Shown here: positions 5,072 through 6,384 of the stretch, one piece after another
Position numbering within the stretch: the stretch's first letter is position 1
Layout: each line of letters opens with the position of its first letter
From: Pontiella desulfatans
Lineage (GTDB): Bacteria; Verrucomicrobiota; Kiritimatiellia; Kiritimatiellales; Pontiellaceae
Reading direction: 5' to 3'
DNA length: 6,384 nucleotides
Assembly (NCBI GenBank): GCA_029287275.1
Contig: JARFRL010000441.1
Location: 1 to 6,384, forward strand
Program-made: the position numbers and the translations under genes
The notes under the pieces: model-generated
What the model was told of the DNA's origin: nothing
What the model saw: only the letters and a program-made list of their open reading frames with translations
Databases searched by the model: none

Positions 5072-6384
5072 TGCGCGGCGCGGTCACGCTTCTGTTCTCC
5101 GCGGCCGCGCTCGCGGCGAGCGCCCAGCTTCCTGACGGGCGGACCATTGAAGCAGGCCTGATGAACGACCCCGAGGTTCTGGTGAACGCGCAAGGGCTCG
5201 CGCGACACGATCTCTCCATCCGCGGAAGCGCGTACACCGGGTCCGGCCTGTCGATCAACGGCGTGAACCTGAAATCCCCGTGGTCGGCTCATCACAACGC
5301 GGAACTTCCCGTGCTGAGCGGCTTGCTGACCGCGCCGAAGGTTCGGCGCGGGCTGGACAACGCGACGGGGCACCTCGTCGGCACCGCGGCCTACGACACG
5401 AAGCCGCGCGCCAAAGAGAGTCTGCTCTCCGTGGGCGCCGGAACGGAGGAGCGCTACCGCGCGACCGCGTATGGAAGCGGCGAAAACGTCGGCGGCTACT
5501 TCGACTGGGAAAAGGCGCGGCGGATTGATTCCGACGCGAACGATCTCGAACGCTTCACCGGCGGCGCGTTTCTTCAGTTCTTTCAAAACGACTGGATGTT
5601 CGACGTGCTGGCCGCGAACCAATCGAAGCGCTTCGGCGCCCAGGGGTATGATGGAATTCCCTCGACCGTCTACGCGGAGCAACAGCTCGACGACGGGCTG
5701 ATTTTCGCGGGCGCGACCAAGGGCGACCTGGAAGACTCGTACGTTCGCGCGAGCGCTTACTACCGCGATCTTCAGGATCAATATGCTTTGCCGTCCGCTC
5801 TGTTTAAAAGCGACGTCACCTCGCGCGACATGGCGGTCGCGCTGGAAGGCCGCACCATCGAGGTGCAGCACCTCGCGCTGAATCTGCGCGGCGAGCTGGA
5901 ACATGAACGCGTCAGCGGCGACGCGCGCGACGAGCGGACCCGCGGCTCGGTGCTGGTTTTGCCGGAAGCGCGGCTCGAACGGTTCACGGTCAAGGCCGGA
6001 CTCAACAGCGTTTTCCAGACGGACGAGGCCGCGGAGTGGCTGCCCGTTTTAGGCGTCGATTGGTTCGCGGGCGACAACAGCTCCGTTCATCTTTCCTACA
6101 CCGAAACCGAGCAACAACCCGACTATCAAACCCTCTACTATTCAGATCCCTACCGCGTCGGAAATGCGTTTCTCAACCAGCAGCGCTCGAAGAACGCGGA
6201 GCTTGGGTTCCGACAATTTCTTTCGGCCAGCCTCGACTGGTCGGTCGCGGGGTTTTATCGCCGGCTCGAAGACGCCTCGGACTGGACCCAAACCGCGGCG
6301 GGCGGCGTGTGGGCCGCGACGGATTTGGGCGACCTGAACATGGGCGGCGTCGACGCCGCGATCACCTATCGCCCGTCCGAGGAC
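5071..6384 (+). CDS. TonB-dependent outer-membrane receptor, 3' end missing
   Basis: The frame is open for 438 codons from ATG 5071 to the window edge with no stop, so the gene is cut by the window; family members usually reach 600 residues or more. Residues 1-18 form a signal peptide (Arg2, hydrophobic core 4-16, likely cleavage after A-S-A at 18), placing the protein in the outer membrane. Residues about 28-112 resemble a TonB receptor plug: DLSIRG (47-52), LSINGV (60-65), a HHNAELP stretch (74-80) and KVRRGLDNATGHLVG (90-104), in place of the usual IEVLRGP...G. From about 115 the sequence becomes a beta-barrel with alternating and aromatic-rich strands. The segment LSYTETEQQPDYQTLYY, near residues 344-360, matches the LSYxxxxxxPxxxxLY motif of TonB receptors. 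Such proteins import scarce vitamins, metal chelates or sugars using TonB-ExbBD energy. Overlap with bioA suggests biotin or a precursor as substrate; this is inference only. Confidence 0.8.
   Translation, partial: MRGAVTLLFSAAALAASAQLPDGRTIEAGLMNDPEVLVNAQGLARHDLSIRGSAYTGSGLSINGVNLKSPWSAHHNAELPVLSGLLTAPKVRRGLDNATGHLVGTAAYDTKPRAKESLLSVGAGTEERYRATAYGSGENVGGYFDWEKARRIDSDANDLERFTGGAFLQFFQNDWMFDVLAANQSKRFGAQGYDGIPSTVYAEQQLDDGLIFAGATKGDLEDSYVRASAYYRDLQDQYALPSALFKSDVTSRDMAVALEGRTIEVQHLALNLRGELEHERVSGDARDERTRGSVLVLPEARLERFTVKAGLNSVFQTDEAAEWLPVLGVDWFAGDNSSVHLSYTETEQQPDYQTLYYSDPYRVGNAFLNQQRSKNAELGFRQFLSASLDWSVAGFYRRLEDASDWTQTAAGGVWAATDLGDLNMGGVDAAITYRPSED

Noticed and set aside
4984..5904. Long minus-strand open frame (306 codons) opposite bioA's end and the receptor
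   Set aside because: It lies antisense to a clearly coding GC-rich frame with GCG/CGC codons, which generates long open shadows. Its translation is Arg/Val/Ala-rich with no recognisable domain, and the + strand receptor has a signal peptide, plug and barrel motifs.

Overview
This is a compact, one-directional (+ strand), GC-rich stretch from a Gram-negative (diderm) bacterium. The diderm assignment rests on the signal peptide and TonB-dependent outer-membrane receptor at the right edge. The ectoine pathway points to a saline or otherwise osmotically variable habitat. Taxonomy cannot be fixed from the sequence; a marine member of the PVC group is a low-confidence guess.

Layout: positions 1-79 hold no supportable gene. 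Positions 80-2329 hold a complete ectoine biosynthesis operon, ectA-ectB-ectC, with gaps of 13 bp and then a 4-bp ATGA overlap. It converts L-aspartate semialdehyde to L-2,4-diaminobutyrate (EctB), then to N-gamma-acetyl-diaminobutyrate (EctA), then to ectoine (EctC). Seventeen bp later (2347-3765) comes a sodium:solute symporter of the PutP/OpuE type, probably an osmolyte (ectoine or proline) importer co-transcribed with the synthesis genes. No ectD (ectoine hydroxylase) follows ectC.

After a 49-bp gap the theme changes. Positions 3815-5071 encode a BioA-type adenosylmethionine:8-amino-7-oxononanoate aminotransferase (biotin synthesis). Its stop codon overlaps the start of a TonB-dependent receptor (5071 to the window end, 438 codons, no stop reached). 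The receptor has its own strong Shine-Dalgarno inside the end of bioA. Alanine codon choice changes near 3815 from mostly GCC to mostly GCG. This suggests that the ectoine/transport genes and the bioA/receptor pair are two modules with different histories, or two operons placed end to end.

The ectoine genes are well-known families. The most interesting part is the bioA-receptor pair: a vitamin-biosynthesis aminotransferase translationally coupled to an outer-membrane importer with an unusually short plug N-terminus and no recognisable TonB box. A role in uptake of biotin or a precursor is an inference from context.
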